Assembly: GCF_026210795.1 (NCBI RefSeq)
Contig: NC_089436.1
Coordinates: 3,658,001 to 3,722,000, forward strand
DNA length: 64,000 nucleotides
DNA from: Rhizophagus irregularis
Lineage: Eukaryota > Glomeromycota > Glomeromycetes > Glomerales > Glomeraceae
Reading direction: 5' to 3'
Shown: one piece after another, positions 1 to 12,180 of the stretch
Numbering within the stretch: position 1 is the stretch's first letter
Layout of the letters: each line of letters opens with the position of its first letter
Notes under the pieces: generated by a model
What the model was told of the DNA's origin: nothing
Seen by the model: only the letters and a program-made list of their open reading frames with translations
Databases searched by the model: none
Made by a program: the position numbers and the translations under genes

Positions 1-2
1 TA

Positions 3-590
3 CAATGAAGGCTTTTTTACGATTTAGTTCATGGGTCTGCTCACGTATATATATGTCTAAGGTTTTCCGAATTTGCTTATGCTTATTTGTCGGGATTCTT
101 TGTGAGTCTAGATGAAATCTGGTATATGTGCCTGAGTAAGCGTGGATGAGCGTTCTGATATTAGCCTAGTAATTCAATAACTCATTTATCCGAGTGATCA
201 TAGGATAACCTTTCTCTTTATTCTAGATTATTATTTTCCTTGCACAAGAAATCGGATTTAATTTAATTTATCACATTTGGTACATTTGGTGAGTTGTTGT
301 GTTTAAATTTAAAAAGTTTGAGCTTTAATTGCAATGAAGGCTTTTTTACGATTTAGTTCATGGGTCTGCTCACGTATGTATATGTCTAAGGTTTTCCAAA
401 TTTGCTTATAAGCTTATTTGTCGGGATTCTTTGTGAGTCTAGATGAAATCTGGTATATGTGCCTGAGTAAGCGTGAATGAGCGTTCTGATATCAGCCTAG
501 TAATTCAATAACTCATTTATCTGAGTGATCATAGGATAACCTTTCTTTTTATTTCTAGATTATTATCATCAAGGTTCTTCTTACACAAGA
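3..590. repeat. 329-bp-period direct repeat, two copies
   Basis: Copy 1 starts at 3 and copy 2 at 332. Both run for about 250 bp with only scattered substitutions and small indels, from CAATGAAGGCTTTTTTACG to the ACAAGAAAT near 250 and 590. The spacer between copies (about 253-331) is not repeated. No reading frame is open through the unit. It is less AT-rich than its surroundings. The array may continue to the left of the window. Confidence 0.85.
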
Positions 591-2734
591 AATTCACCAT
601 ATATTCGTCTATAAATTCATTACAAATTTCCGCGTATTCTTCATCATTATTATCATGATGAACTGAACGTTGACATTATCAATTCAAAATTCGACTTATT
701 AAGTAATGTCATATCTTTTTCAATCATTTGATTTTTTTTCATTATGTAATCTAAACAAGCATTTTGGAACATTTTTTTAGCGGACTTTATTTTTTTTGAC
801 GTGACATTATTTTAAAGAGATTAAAATATTAATCCTGTAATTCTTGTAGTTAATTCTTTTTTTTTAAAATAAAATTTTCTGAATGATTATCGTAAAAGAT
901 AACTTTACTGCATAAATACTGATTAGTTGTTTAAATGTCCCTTTATGTATTCAATATACGAGTACATTTCTTCATTTACCATCTAAATTATTTGAAGACT
1001 TCTTGGCCGTTACCAATATAACGCTCATAATGGACATAAAGATGCAGTAAATGCCGATACTAATTTTTCAAATTTTTTTTTTAAACTTTACCATATTTAG
1101 TTACTGTACATCTTTATCTTGTTGTATGACAATATTATTAACATGGATTGTACTATAAGATTGTACTGTAAGATTTAAACAAAAATTTATAAAGAACAAT
1201 GATATCAGATATTATTTTTTCATATAAATTATTTACTATATTATAATGTATCATTTTCAAATAGATTTTTTTTTATTATCTTCTAATTAACACCGATTAA
1301 GTAATTAACCAAACACAAATAATACAATCTTTCAATTTCCCATCCCAAAAAAGTAAAAAGAAATGATAATTCTTGTTCATTATTAAAATACATTAAAATA
1401 TATTTCATTTTGTTAATTTTAATGATTTTAGCGAAGTGGCCTCCGTATTTTCTTATGTAGTATTTAATAATTGTATATTCTTTTTTTTCGTTTTCTTTAT
1501 CGTTCAGCTTTTTTAACCGCTTGATAACTATATCATTACTTTATGTCGCTTGAAGAAATCTTTGCGTCAAACATCCTAAAAAAATATAACCGTTCATTTC
1601 TCGAAATTGTTATATTGGATCCACCTTTTATGAAAATTATTTACATATCTCTTGTTAAGCGGATTCTGGTCTGAACAGTCTTATATTTTTAATTGCGTTT
1701 GACTGTTAGATGTTCTGCGTAACCCACTTTCCAATATGACGGAAATCATAGAATCTTAAGTCACGTGAAATATCGACAAAAAAAATTTCCAAATAGTTAA
1801 CGTCGGTAGTTGTTTTAGCCGGAACCTCAGCGATCTTTCCATTTTGCGATGTTTGTGTATCTGATTTTTTCCGGTTGTTACGTCTCTTGTTAGACTTACT
1901 ATTTTTGTTGTTTTGCCTCGTTTCATTTTTCTTTACTTCTAAATTTTTTAATCTTTGCTTCTAATTCAGATATAGCGACCTCGTGCTACTTAATTAACTC
2001 CTTATCTCCCGATATTATTCATTCTTTATCTACTGTATCATTATTTGATTGGTTCATCTCTATTTTCCAATTTTGTAATCGTCTCCATGTGTTTCTTTAT
2101 TTTCTCTTGATGTAGCATTATTATCTTATAATATTTACATATAATTTTAAACTAACTAAATTCTTTATTTTTAAAAAAAATATATATATATAGCTCGTAA
2201 GTTATTCCATTATTATATTTATATGATGTTACAAATAATTTAAACTAACTAAACACTTTATCCATATAATCATTTGGTAATTTTTTTTAGTTAGTAAGTT
2301 ATTTATTTGATTATATTATATTTCTATAGCATTTGCAACTAATTAAATTATTGTTTAAAATATTATTTCATAAAATAGTATGGACGTGTTTACTTCAGTG
2401 AGTTGGAGGTCTCGAAAAACAAAAATATTACGCCATATTTGTAGAAATACCGTACTTGTAGTTATGTAGACAGAATTTTAAATTGAAAATTTGAAATAAT
2501 TATTCATGATTATAATAAATTTGTTTAAATAAATAATTATGGTTTGTACAATATTATAGTTATAAATAAATAATCTGAAATAAATTAATAAATTTTTTTA
2601 TGAGTTGGTAGAACATGTGACTATTATTTCGCTAATTTCCAAATTTTTTGTATTCCTTCATTTCATTATATCGTAATGACGTAATCCTGCAGGTATCCAT
2701 AACTTTTATTTATAAAAAAAATGATACCATTTTT
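591..2734. other. Intergenic, mostly AT-rich, no intact gene
   Basis: Long A/T runs and frequent stops in all frames. The only coding-like stretch is the minus-strand remnant listed at 1560-2115. Nothing else could be assigned. Confidence 0.5.
1560..2115 (-). pseudogene. Decayed ORF with coiled-coil and basic tract, possibly retroelement ORF1-like
   Basis: Read on the minus strand from about 2110, the sequence gives broken stretches rich in E/K/Q (ELEAKIKKFRSKEK-like) followed by a basic, Asn/Lys-rich part (RRNNRKKSDTQTSQNGK at about 1850-1900). After more stops comes a piece reading LKILWFPSYWKVGYAEHL at about 1690-1760. Several in-frame stops and frame changes are present. The order coiled coil then basic tract recalls nucleic-acid-binding ORF1 proteins of non-LTR elements, but no zinc knuckle is visible. 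It could equally be a dead host gene. Family assignment is a guess. Confidence 0.25.
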
Positions 2735-4161
2735 TTATGTTAATCGAATATTAAAGAGGAGTCGATGAATTTGTAAATATAAGGATACGATTATTATTAA
2801 AACATTTAAATTTCTTATCATTTCTGTTCTAAAACCCGAGTTTATATTTGGTTTCGATGTTACATTAGAAGGTGGTGATTTAAATGGTTGAGGTCTATAC
2901 GGATTTGGATTATCTGCTGTAGTATATCTATAAATTTTTTTTAAAAAAAAAAAATTAATAAAAAATAAAAAAGAAAAAGAAAAATTTTATTATTTTTTTT
3001 TATTTACCCAAATGTTTCCATCATTTGTTTTAATTTAGGACCTATTGGACCACCAGAATAATTTCCATTATCCAATATCATATTTTCAGTAGATATACCA
3101 TCAATAATATTATATGTCATTAAAAAATCATTCGTATTTATATAAGTTTTATAATCAACATGAATTAAACTTGAACCTTGTTCAAAAGGTATAGAAGTTT
3201 CTAATATAAAAGAATCAATAGAATAATTTTTTGAATTTCTTGGTAATAAACCAAGAGATTTTGGAGTAGTAGCAAGAACCAATAAATCTTGAGCAAATTT
3301 AAATTGAGAAGAATTAACAAATTCATCACTAAAAGCATTTGATTTATATTCATCAAAAAAAGTATTTAATTTTTGAGTAAATTGTGATATTTGAGTACCA
3401 TTTGAAAGTAATATAGTATATTTATCCATCATAAATTCAACAAATGAAGAACCAAATGAAAATAAATTATTTTTAAGAACTATTCCATCAGGATTTACAT
3501 AAATTGGTAATGGTATAACAGCTATTGGATTATTTTTATATCCCATCCAACCATTATAAAATCCTAAACCATGTATTAATTCATGACAAATTGTCCAAAA
3601 AATATCTCCTTCATCTGGTTTTATATTATTTAAATCTTCTTTAAACCAAAAACCTCCTTTTGAATTGAATTCTGCACTTATATCAAATTCATTAAATTTT
3701 GGTGTATTTGGAAATTGAAATTGTTTTACTAATGATTGAGGATATAATCTTTTCATTCCATCATCATCTTGTAATAAATAAAATTGAGTTGGATAAGCTG
3801 CTCCTCCTAAAATTTTGCATATATTTTCAGGATATACAGTACATAAATCATAATAACTAACGCTTATATTAATTTGTGTATTAAATATGAATATTGATGC
3901 AATAAGTTTTGCCGCTCTTTTAAATTCTTTTAATACATTATCGCATGTTATATTATCAGCATCACAATTTAATAATTGAATTTTAAATATTTCTTCTGAT
4001 AATTCTCGAGTAGATATTTTTTCATTTTCAACTTTTGAATCCCATGTACATTCTATATTTTCTAATGATGCTAAAATATTATTTGGATGATAAAAACATT
4101 GTGCTGAAATATATGAAATTAAAAATTTGTATATTAAAAATATTATATAATTAATTTTCAT
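2735..4161 (-). CDS. Secreted HExxH metalloprotease-like protein with C-terminal hydrophobic tail (2 exons)
   Basis: Exon 1 is 3008-4161 and exon 2 is 2735-2927, joined across an 80-bp intron (donor GTAAAT, acceptor TTTATAG), giving 448 residues. Without splicing the frame stops right at the donor after 385 residues, so the second exon is easily missed. The N-terminus is a hydrophobic signal peptide (about residues 1-20, ending near ISA-Q). Residues 193-197 are HELIH in the context CHELIHGLGFYNGW, a zinc-protease-type HExxH with Glu194 as the expected catalytic base. The position that would carry a third His in metzincins (HExxHxxGxxH) is Asn here, so the third ligand must lie elsewhere if the enzyme is active. 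Exon 2 adds a Pro/Asn-rich linker, then a hydrophobic stretch near the C-terminus, which suggests a GPI signal or membrane anchor. A secreted or wall-associated peptidase is likely. Substrate is unknown. Confidence 0.75.
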
Positions 4162-4166
4162 TTTTT

Positions 4167-4197
4167 TTATATTATTATTATTATTATTATTATTATA
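4167..4197. repeat. ATT trinucleotide microsatellite
   Basis: About eight ATT units lie directly upstream of the metalloprotease-like start codon (in its promoter or 5' UTR on the minus strand). Confidence 0.8.
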
Positions 4198-5189
4198 TAA
4201 TTTTTTTGTTTTGTTTTTTTAAAAGGAAATTAAGGAAATTAAGGAAAAAAAGGAGCAAAAAAAAAAAAAAATTTACTTATGTTTTTTTTATAGTAAAAGC
4301 GGGAACTAATTTATGCGGGATGTTGCTCATTTTTATTTGATAAATATTTGGATTTTTTTAATTCGCACACAAAAATTTTTTATGATGTTATATCTAAAAA
4401 TAAAATAATACATATCATTTAACGTAGACATAAAAAGTAAATAAATTTTGAATAATTCTTAATAAAGAAATTCCATTATGCGTTAAAATATCCGACATTT
4501 AGGTAACTCGCATGAAAAGTTTTTCTTGGCAAATCATTTATGTTATGCGCCAATTTAATTAACTCTAAATAAAGTTACATAATTTACATTCAAAGGTTAC
4601 ACAGTGATTTAATTAACGAATAATAAAAAAAATTTTTTTTTTCTTAAGAGAATTATTTTAAAACATTTTTAAAGATTATTTAATTATTATTTTAAAATAA
4701 ATAAATATTTAAATTAAAAAGTAACGTCTGATTTACCAATTGACTTAAAATCCGGGTTTTCGGATATTCCCTTACATTTGTAACGGTATTACGATTGGTG
4801 TTGTACAACATAATTAAAATGTATATACCCGAAACTAGTTTAGGCTTTGCTTGTGGCTATAAATAGTGATATGTTAATTCTTTTACGAAATAATTCGTTA
4901 CCGCATAAAAAATTTTTTATATGTACAATATTATATAATATAATAATATAGTATAGTGTATGTAGTGTGGTGTAATATAAAATATTATACGTTAATATGA
5001 AATAACTAAGTGACACAAGTCAAATTATTGTACCGGGCGATGAAACAATCGAAGGTACCGTATTTAGAAAAAATTTTAAACTTGTCCAAATTATAAATAA
5101 TTTTTAATTTTATAAAATATCAAAATATCTATTTTAGGAAAAGATGAATTAAAAAAATATTTCAATATTTGAATATTGAACTTGTATAA
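4198..5189. other. Intergenic; TATA-like box at 4858
   Basis: AT-rich with no open frame of note. A good TATA-like motif (TATAAATA, 4858-4865) sits about 330 bp before the kinase pseudogene and may be its old promoter. Confidence 0.4.
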
Positions 5190-6990
5190 AAAGTGGCTGC
5201 AAGGGAGGAAAGAAGCAAATATATTTGTATAAAGTGTGAAAAATATTATATTTGTGTCAATCATGTGAACGAAAACAATGTCAAGATAATTTTTCAAAAT
5301 GGACCAGCGAAAATGAGGAATTCAAAATTCACAATTAAATTCTATGAAACCTCCAACTTTTTTGGAATGGATCCCTTTAAAAAAACTATATAAATATTTA
5401 GATAAACTTTATAATCAGCTGTTTGGATGGACATGGGATCATCGAAATCAAGAATATAGGAGATCTAAAGTTCAAGTTCTTGTCGAAGTGAGACAAATTA
5501 ATGAAATTTTAAATGAGGTATTCATTATAATTTAATATGTCTTTTATTTATATTTTGTATTTGCACAGTTTGTATAATTTATTAATTTATCTTATATATC
5601 TAGATTGTCGCTTAAATGATAGCGCTTTATTAATACAGTTTATGGAATATCTAAAAATCCCGAAAATAACGAAATTTTAATTAATTACATATATTAGTAT
5701 TTGATAGTAGTCTATGTACAATAAGTTAAATTTACCTTTACCAAAATCAGAGGACAACGTTACATGGCACTGGAATTTTTACGTTATAAACCTTATACAA
5801 AAGCCTGTGATATTTATTCATAATGTATACCGTTGGAATTGGAATGATTCCTTATAATGACACAGATGATGATTATCATCTAACTCTTGATATTTGTTTA
5901 GGATTAAGACCAAAATTTTCAATTAATATACCACGAAAGATTCGATGCTAATCCAGGTTTTCGTCCTGATATTTCTGAAATATGTGATACTTTATTGAAA
6001 TGGTGGTCTGTTTATCATAAATATTTAACTCAAACTTGTTTAGAATTTCTCTCTGCAGATAATAGAAATAATTCTAAATTCAAAAATCCAGATGTAAACG
6101 AAACAAAAGACATAATCCTTCTAGATAATAAGGATTTAGAACCATCAGAATTTATCGATTTTATTGTAAGAAATCATTTGGTTAAATATATTAATTTAAA
6201 CGAATTATCTTCAACAGTAGAACATATTGAAAGCGGTCATTTTTGGAACAATTTCAAAAACAATTTGGAAAAAAACGAATAGTAAGGTTTTTGTAAAAGA
6301 ATAAAAAATATTGAATCAATTAATTAATGGAATCTTTTCTTCACGAATTAAATATGCATAAAAGAGTTGATTGTTGTCCAAGAATTATACATATATTAGG
6401 AATAAGTTTTGGTAAGATTTATACTATTATATAAATTGTTATTTTTTTTGTTAATATTACTTATATATTTGTTTATTATTCGTTTATAGATGAAAGTATT
6501 TATTTATAATGCAATATGCTGATGGTGGAATTTGAGTAATTACCTTAATAATCATTTTTCAGATTTAAATTAGAAAGATCACAAGATCAAGTTAGCTTAT
6601 CAAATTACTGAAGGAATTAAATATCTTCATGGAGAAAATATTCTTCATCAAGATTTACATTCTAAGAATATAGTAATACATCAAAATAATCGATCTTGGT
6701 ATAGCAAAAAGTACAGAAACCGAAACACATCTTCATTCGGGTTTATTTGGTATGATTCCGTATGTGGATCCTAAATTATTAGAAAGCGATTCTTATAAAT
6801 ATGATTAAAAGTCTGATATTTATAGTTTAGGAGTTCTTATGTGGGAATTATCTAGCGGTCATCCTCAGATGTTAACATATAGTTTAATAAAGGGTATCTG
6901 TTCCTTATGAATACATGAAATTATATCAATCGTGTTGGAATTGTGAACCAGATGAAAGACCATCAATTGAGCAAGTTTTTAGTAGAAATA
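5190..6990 (+). pseudogene. Composite protein kinase pseudogene (Cys-motif N-terminus, two partial kinase domains)
   Basis: Pieces of a kinase family run in order but in shifting frames. About 5255-5320 reads SCERKQCQDNFSKWTSENEE, matching the Cys-rich CWSC...NFKNWTSGN part of the intact kinase at 30.1-31.7 kb. About 5345-5400 reads FLEWIPLKKLYKYL, the pre-P-loop segment. From 5842 a C-lobe end follows (GMIPYNDTDD, LTLDICLGLRPK, DANPGFRPDISEICDTLLKWW), then a linker to 6282 ending KYINLNELSSTVEHIESGHFW, a damaged P-loop of a second kinase. From 6327 the second kinase continues: FLHELNMH, an intron-like gap with a GTAAG donor at 6411, SDLN-stop-KDHK, HQDLHSKNIVIH (HRD changed to HQD), IDLGIAKS (DFG changed to DLG), SDIYSLGVLMWELSSGHP, and CWNCEPDERPSIEQV. 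Stops and frameshifts make it non-functional. Confidence 0.75.
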
Positions 6991-8840
6991 TTAAATATTC
7001 ATGATGATATTGATGATGATGATGATATTGATAATACATCTATTTCACAGATTGTATTTTTTAATATTTATAATTTACTAATAAATTCTAATATCAATCA
7101 AGATTCATCATTAGACGACCTTTATCAATACTACAAAATTCGAATATGGATGGAGTCACATTAGGGATAAGAAATTTCAAAATAAATTAATTTTGATCTA
7201 TGAATCGTTGTGCGCAAACCTTATATTTAATCGTAATTCTATGATTGTATTCAACTTGTTTTTTTTCTGTATTTAGAAATATTCAAAGCGTTATGACAAC
7301 AATTTCTTTAAATTAATTATTCGCAACAAAATAAATAAACGGTATTTTTATTTTATAAATTCGCAAATTCGCGAGAGATGCATTAGTGATGATCGACGGC
7401 AATTTTATATTAGCACCCATAATCTGGAGGACAAAATGCAATTATTGGTACAATTTACATTAGAATTTACAAATAAGGTAAATAAATTTATTGTAATTTC
7501 GAACTTTAAAGTACCAAACAAATTCTTGACATTCTGGCTATCTTTATTTAAAAAACCATGAGGATATCTTCAAAATTACAAATTTTAAATGAGAGCTGAA
7601 ATTATAAAATTAGACATTTTCGTTAAATTTTATATTAAAATCGGAGATTATGGCATATTGTATTTTTCAACAATTAAAGAACTCATTCTTTACAATCAGT
7701 GCTGACCAAATTATATATTACGGCAATTAAAATTATTATAACTTGGGTTGGGGGCCGCTCTGCTTAATTACAAATTAGATACGTATATGTAAAATGCCCG
7801 CCGGTTATTAGTAAATTTGACGAAAATTCTTTCCATTTCTCGCGAATTGCGAATTTAACTATTAAATTTATATTGGGTTCAGGTGTATTCTCATTGGATC
7901 GGAACACAACTATGTGATTTTAAAACATTATATAAAAAGTTTAGCCTAAATATATAAAAAATAATTTTATTTTAAATAGGGTCGATTTTTTAAATCATTA
8001 AAAAGTTAATAATTTTATTACAGCACTTTATTAGAATTTATAATATGCAATCGAAGAGAATGTTAGCAAATTTCGAATTACCTATAGTAGTTACATAATC
8101 ATTACAAAAGTTTTCGTTAAATGATACTTTAATAATAATTTAACTTTTAAGACATAAATAATGATATAATGATTTTTCTTCACATAGTTAAGACAAGATT
8201 GGACCTAGACTCGAACATGTCTAATACCTGATTATGGATCGCACAAATATACTTGGACAAACATAACTAAAGTTCCTTAAATTTTTTTACAAAAAAAATT
8301 CGACGTGACCGTGTGACTTACTGAATTATCTGTTACACTAGTCTCAAATCTTTTAAAGCGAACAAAGAAAAAAAAAAAAGGTTTGCCTATTTTTAAATTA
8401 CATATTCCCCTATAGGTAGGTAACTAACAGTTATCGGCATCTTTTTTAACCGTACCTTAAAATACCTTGTGACATGTTGTTAGTTTAATTGTCAAGTCTA
8501 AAAAAAAAACCGATCAGATCGTTGGCGTAATTAGAGTTTTATTTATAAACAAACAAAATTTTAAATTTTGTACAAAAATTCATTCTAACCGGATCAACAT
8601 TTTACCAGGACCGAAGGTCTGATGAAAAAATTTTCACTTAGGGCCGGCATTATATAATGCTGGCTGACGTAAACAAAAAAGGAAATATCGGCATTATTCT
8701 TCATCTTGCCTTTTTAATGCATATTTCGGTCCTCTTTATCCGTTACGTAACAATAAACATTACATAACATTCTTCGTGGGAACACAAATTTCGTTATCTG
8801 TTTTGATGACAAATTGTCAATTGTCAGCAAAGGGGACACG
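6991..8840. other. Intergenic, no gene seen
   Basis: A short open stretch to 7164 follows the kinase fragment (Asp-rich, then no recognisable domain). The rest is AT-rich with stops in all frames. The last 200 bp form the promoter region of the aldo/keto reductase gene. Confidence 0.5.
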
Positions 8841-8848
8841 TATAAATA
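8841..8848 (+). promoter_or_regulatory. TATA box of the aldo/keto reductase gene
   Basis: TATAAATA begins 59 bp before the ATG at 8900, in a locally less AT-rich stretch (GGGGACACG just upstream). Position and sequence fit a core promoter; the transcription start was not determined. Confidence 0.6.
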
Positions 8849-8899
8849 AACACTGAGAAGTTTGTAAAGTAATTTATCAAAAATTTTTCTTTTGATAAA

Positions 8900-11016
8900 A
8901 TGGCTAAAGACACTTCTTCCCCCACCAAAACCGGTATTGCTCTCGATGATTATGTTTTATTGGGTAATAGTGGACTAAGAGTTTCTCCGTTATGTCTTGG
9001 CGCTATGGTAATATTTAATTTCATAAATTTGGCCAAAATTATAACGTAAATTATAGTTTTATAATCGTTATATTTAATATTATGATGAATGACCCGCTTA
9101 GACTTTTGGTGAATCATGGGTAAGTTTATGCAGTATACAGTATTAAAAAAAAAAGAAGTAAAAAAAATGGTCTTTAAATTATATAATTTATAAATAGGGA
9201 TTAGGTTCTAATAATGAGGAATCAAAAAAAGTTTTTGATCATTATTTTGAAAAAGGCGGGAACTTTATTGGTAGAGTTTTTATTTTTTATTTTAGTTGTA
9301 GTCATACTAAAATGATACTTTAATGACATAATTATGTTTCTTTTAGATACCGCCTGCAATTACAACTTTGGTGAAGTAAGTATTTAAAGACTATTAAATA
9401 ATTAAATTAATCAATTAATGAAATTCTTTAATTGATTTAGAGCGAACGTTTTCTTGGGGAATACGTTGCCGGTAAGCGGTCCGATGTCGTAATTGCAACG
9501 AAATATACAGGTAATGAACTTTTTTATAATATTTAAACCGTTTAATTGTAAATTTTAAATAATTTTTTTAAAATTTATCTTATAGCGAATGTAACTAGTA
9601 TGCAAAAGAGTATGAAAAAGGATGTGAGATACAATCCAAATTCTGGTAAGCTAGTTATTCATAGTATAAGCTAATTAATTGTATTAATATTAAACTTATG
9701 TATATATATATATTTATTTAGGTGGAAACCATCGAAAAAGTCTTGTGGAAAATTTGGATGCAAGTTTGAAACGATTGAATATGAGTTATGTTGACATCTT
9801 ATACGTTCACTTTTATGAATATCGAACTCCAATTGAAGAATTTATGAGATCATTAGATGATACCGTTCGAAGTGGAAAAGTGAGTCGATTATACTACACA
9901 AAAATGATTTTTTTTTTCTAAAATATTTATAAAAAAAAAAATTTAGGCTTTGTATGTCGCTATAAGCGATACTCCATCTTGGGCACTTTCTCGTTCTAAT
10001 ACTATAGCTGATCTACGCGGATGGAGGTACGTTATTATAATTACAATGTAGATAATGAAGATACTTAATAATTCATATTATTTATTAATCGTATTTTAGC
10101 CAATTCATTGGACTTCAAACACGTTATAATCTATTGGATCGATCGATGGAATTTGATTTACAACCTGCTTGTGCTGAACATAATGTAATGAACTTCAATT
10201 CACGTTTAACTATAACTTATGAGTAAAGAAATAAGAAAATTAAACTATATCTTTTTTTCTTTAGATTGGAATTATTCCATGGGGTGTCGTTGCAGAAGGG
10301 TAATTAAATCATTGATACTTTTTATTTTTATATTGCGCATTAAAATATTTTTTTCATACTCTTGTTTTTTTTAAAAAAAAACCAGATTTCTTACCGGAAA
10401 ATATACGAGGGAACAAACCGCTGATGCAAAATCGGAATTTCGTAATATGCAAATCGTAAAACATTCAAAATCTGATAAAAATTGGAAAATCTTGGATGAA
10501 GTTAATGCCATTGCAAAAGAAATTGGGAGATCTCCTGTTCAGGTGACTATTTATATTCAACCTTTTAAATATCTCTATAGGTTTCTTTCCATTTTGTAGA
10601 TAAACTGTTAACACAAAATGTATAATACTTTAGGTTACTTTGAATTGGACTATGCAAAAACCCGGTATTACTTCTCCTTTAATTGGTGCTAGAAATATCG
10701 GTCAACTCGAAGAAAATCTTAAATCACTTGAATTCAAGTAAGTACATTAATATTTAAAAAAAAAATCTATTTTTAAAAAGATTAGCTAATATAAATTTAT
10801 AACAAAAAATATTATAATTATAATTCTTTTTTTTTCAGATTGACACCTGAACAAATGAAAAGACTTGATGATGTTTCTGAACCAAGTGAAGTTCCATTTC
10901 CTTACGGGTTCTTTGATATGGTGGATTTAAATCTTGGAAAAAACATTAATATTCCAACTAGATTTGAATCCCTTGCGGCTAAATATGACTTTGGAACTTA
11001 TCGTAGCTTATTTTAA
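8900..11016 (+). CDS. Aldo/keto reductase, aryl-alcohol dehydrogenase-like (13 exons)
   Basis: Exons: 8900-9007, 9102-9119, 9198-9270, 9347-9375, 9441-9510, 9586-9645, 9722-9879, 9947-10026, 10100-10184, 10265-10299, 10386-10542, 10634-10737, 10839-11016. They sum to 385 codons with phase kept at all 12 junctions (GT donors, mostly TAG acceptors), giving 384 residues. The family reduces aldehydes and ketones with NADPH on a TIM barrel, normally in the cytosol. All four catalytic residues are visible: Asp67 and Tyr72 in FIDTACNYNFGE, Lys97 in VVIATKYT, and His149 in YVDILYVHFYEY. The C-terminal cofactor part (SPLIGARNIGQLEENLKSL) is also there. The opening VLLGNSGLRVSPLCLGAM is typical of the family. 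Exon 2 is a micro-exon of 18 nt. Substrate cannot be told from sequence; a xenobiotic or aryl-alcohol role is only the family default. No lesion was found. Confidence 0.92.
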
Positions 11017-11379
11017 CAAAGATAGTTAAAGGGTCATTTGTATTTCATAATTAATCTAGTAATTATATTATTGTAACCAATTTTATTATATTAATATTTC
11101 GTTTTATTTTTTGTATTTTTTATTTTTAATAAATACATAATTTTGTACAAAATGAAAATTTTATTTAATCCGATATACGGAATACTTTTGCAATAAGTTT
11201 AATTTTGCAAGTGATAAACTGAGAAGATTGAACTACTTTAGCAATGAAAGCTTATAGCATAAAAGTATTAATCTTTACATACAGTATATACTGTATAAAC
11301 CATTTTAGCTTTGAAATTTAAATTTTATAAATTATAATTTTGTCATATCATTAGTCCGAAGTGTAACGAAGGATTATAC
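11017..11379. other. 3' flank of the reductase gene
   Basis: AT-rich. AATAAA at about 11128 (TTTTTAATAAATAC) is a plausible poly(A) signal for the reductase. No other feature seen. Confidence 0.45.
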
Positions 11380-11493
11380 AGTCTACCCTTGATATAGCGA
11401 AGAAGCCGTTCTGCACCTCAAATTCGTTATAGCAAGTTAACGAAGAATTTGAAGAATTTGATTGGTTACTTCGTTATAGCGAGGGAAAATTGT
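11380..11493. mobile_element. Candidate pogo/Tigger-like MITE
   Basis: The left end CAGTCTACCCTTGATATAGCG and the right end CGTTATAGCGAGGGAAAATTG are imperfect inverted repeats with the CTACCCT...TATAACG look of pogo/Fot1-type termini. The left end follows a TA. The right TA duplication is not clear. A related sequence with TTATAGCGAAG and GTTCGTTATAA lies at about 24750-24875. It is short, non-coding and therefore non-autonomous. Confidence 0.45.
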
Positions 11494-11940
11494 CATATTT
11501 TATTATTCAAGTTGATATGCAATGTGTTCGGCAAAAGTGTCATTCTTGATATAAAATAAAAATAAATATACAGTATGTCTATCACCCTTTGTTGTACTAT
11601 TTGTCTTATTTATTATTTCGTTACGCAAATTTTATAGTGATGACTGATGAGATTTGTAGATTTGTGGGTGACCAATTAATTTAGCTATATTAAGCAAGCT
11701 CTAACTATCAGTTATGAACTGAGTAAAAATTCGGGTCCAGATGGTTTAAACAATCTTTTCACAACCGGTTTCAATCTCAAGAGATTGTATATATTATATA
11801 AATTTAGAAACATCAGCTACAATTTCAGTATTGTTTAAAAAAAGTAAATAATCATGAGACTATCATGAGTCATCTCTTTACTAATAATCAGTAGCTATAG
11901 ATTTACATAATTTTTATACTCTGACTATAACTAGAAAATT
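11494..11940. other. Intergenic, no gene seen
   Basis: AT-rich sequence with no open frame or repeat that could be recognised. Confidence 0.4.
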
Positions 11941-12180
11941 TATATAAAAGGCCTTTCCATCCACAAATTTTTTTTTAAAAAAATTCTCTCTTCCTCTCTC
12001 CAGCAAACAGCTGAGTGGCCAAAATCCAGCGAGGTAAACAAAAAAAAAGCTATTCTTTATTTTATTCCCACTTTATATTTCCTAAGTAAAAGCTTTAGAC
12101 TTAGACATAAACCACATAAACCAAAGAAACAAAGCTTTTTTTGCCAAAGTAAACATAACCTAGGCGAAGAGAGTGGGCTG
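11941..12180 (+). promoter_or_regulatory. TATA-containing leader of G/T-rich locus 1
   Basis: TATATAAAAGGCCTTTCCATCC at 11941 is followed by a T/A stretch and a C/T tract ending CTCTCCAG. The same arrangement (TATATAAAATACCTCTCCATCC, T/A stretch, C/T tract ending TTTCCAG) stands in front of the second G/T-rich locus at 33691. Conservation in front of both loci suggests a promoter and leader that moved with the array. Confidence 0.45.
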
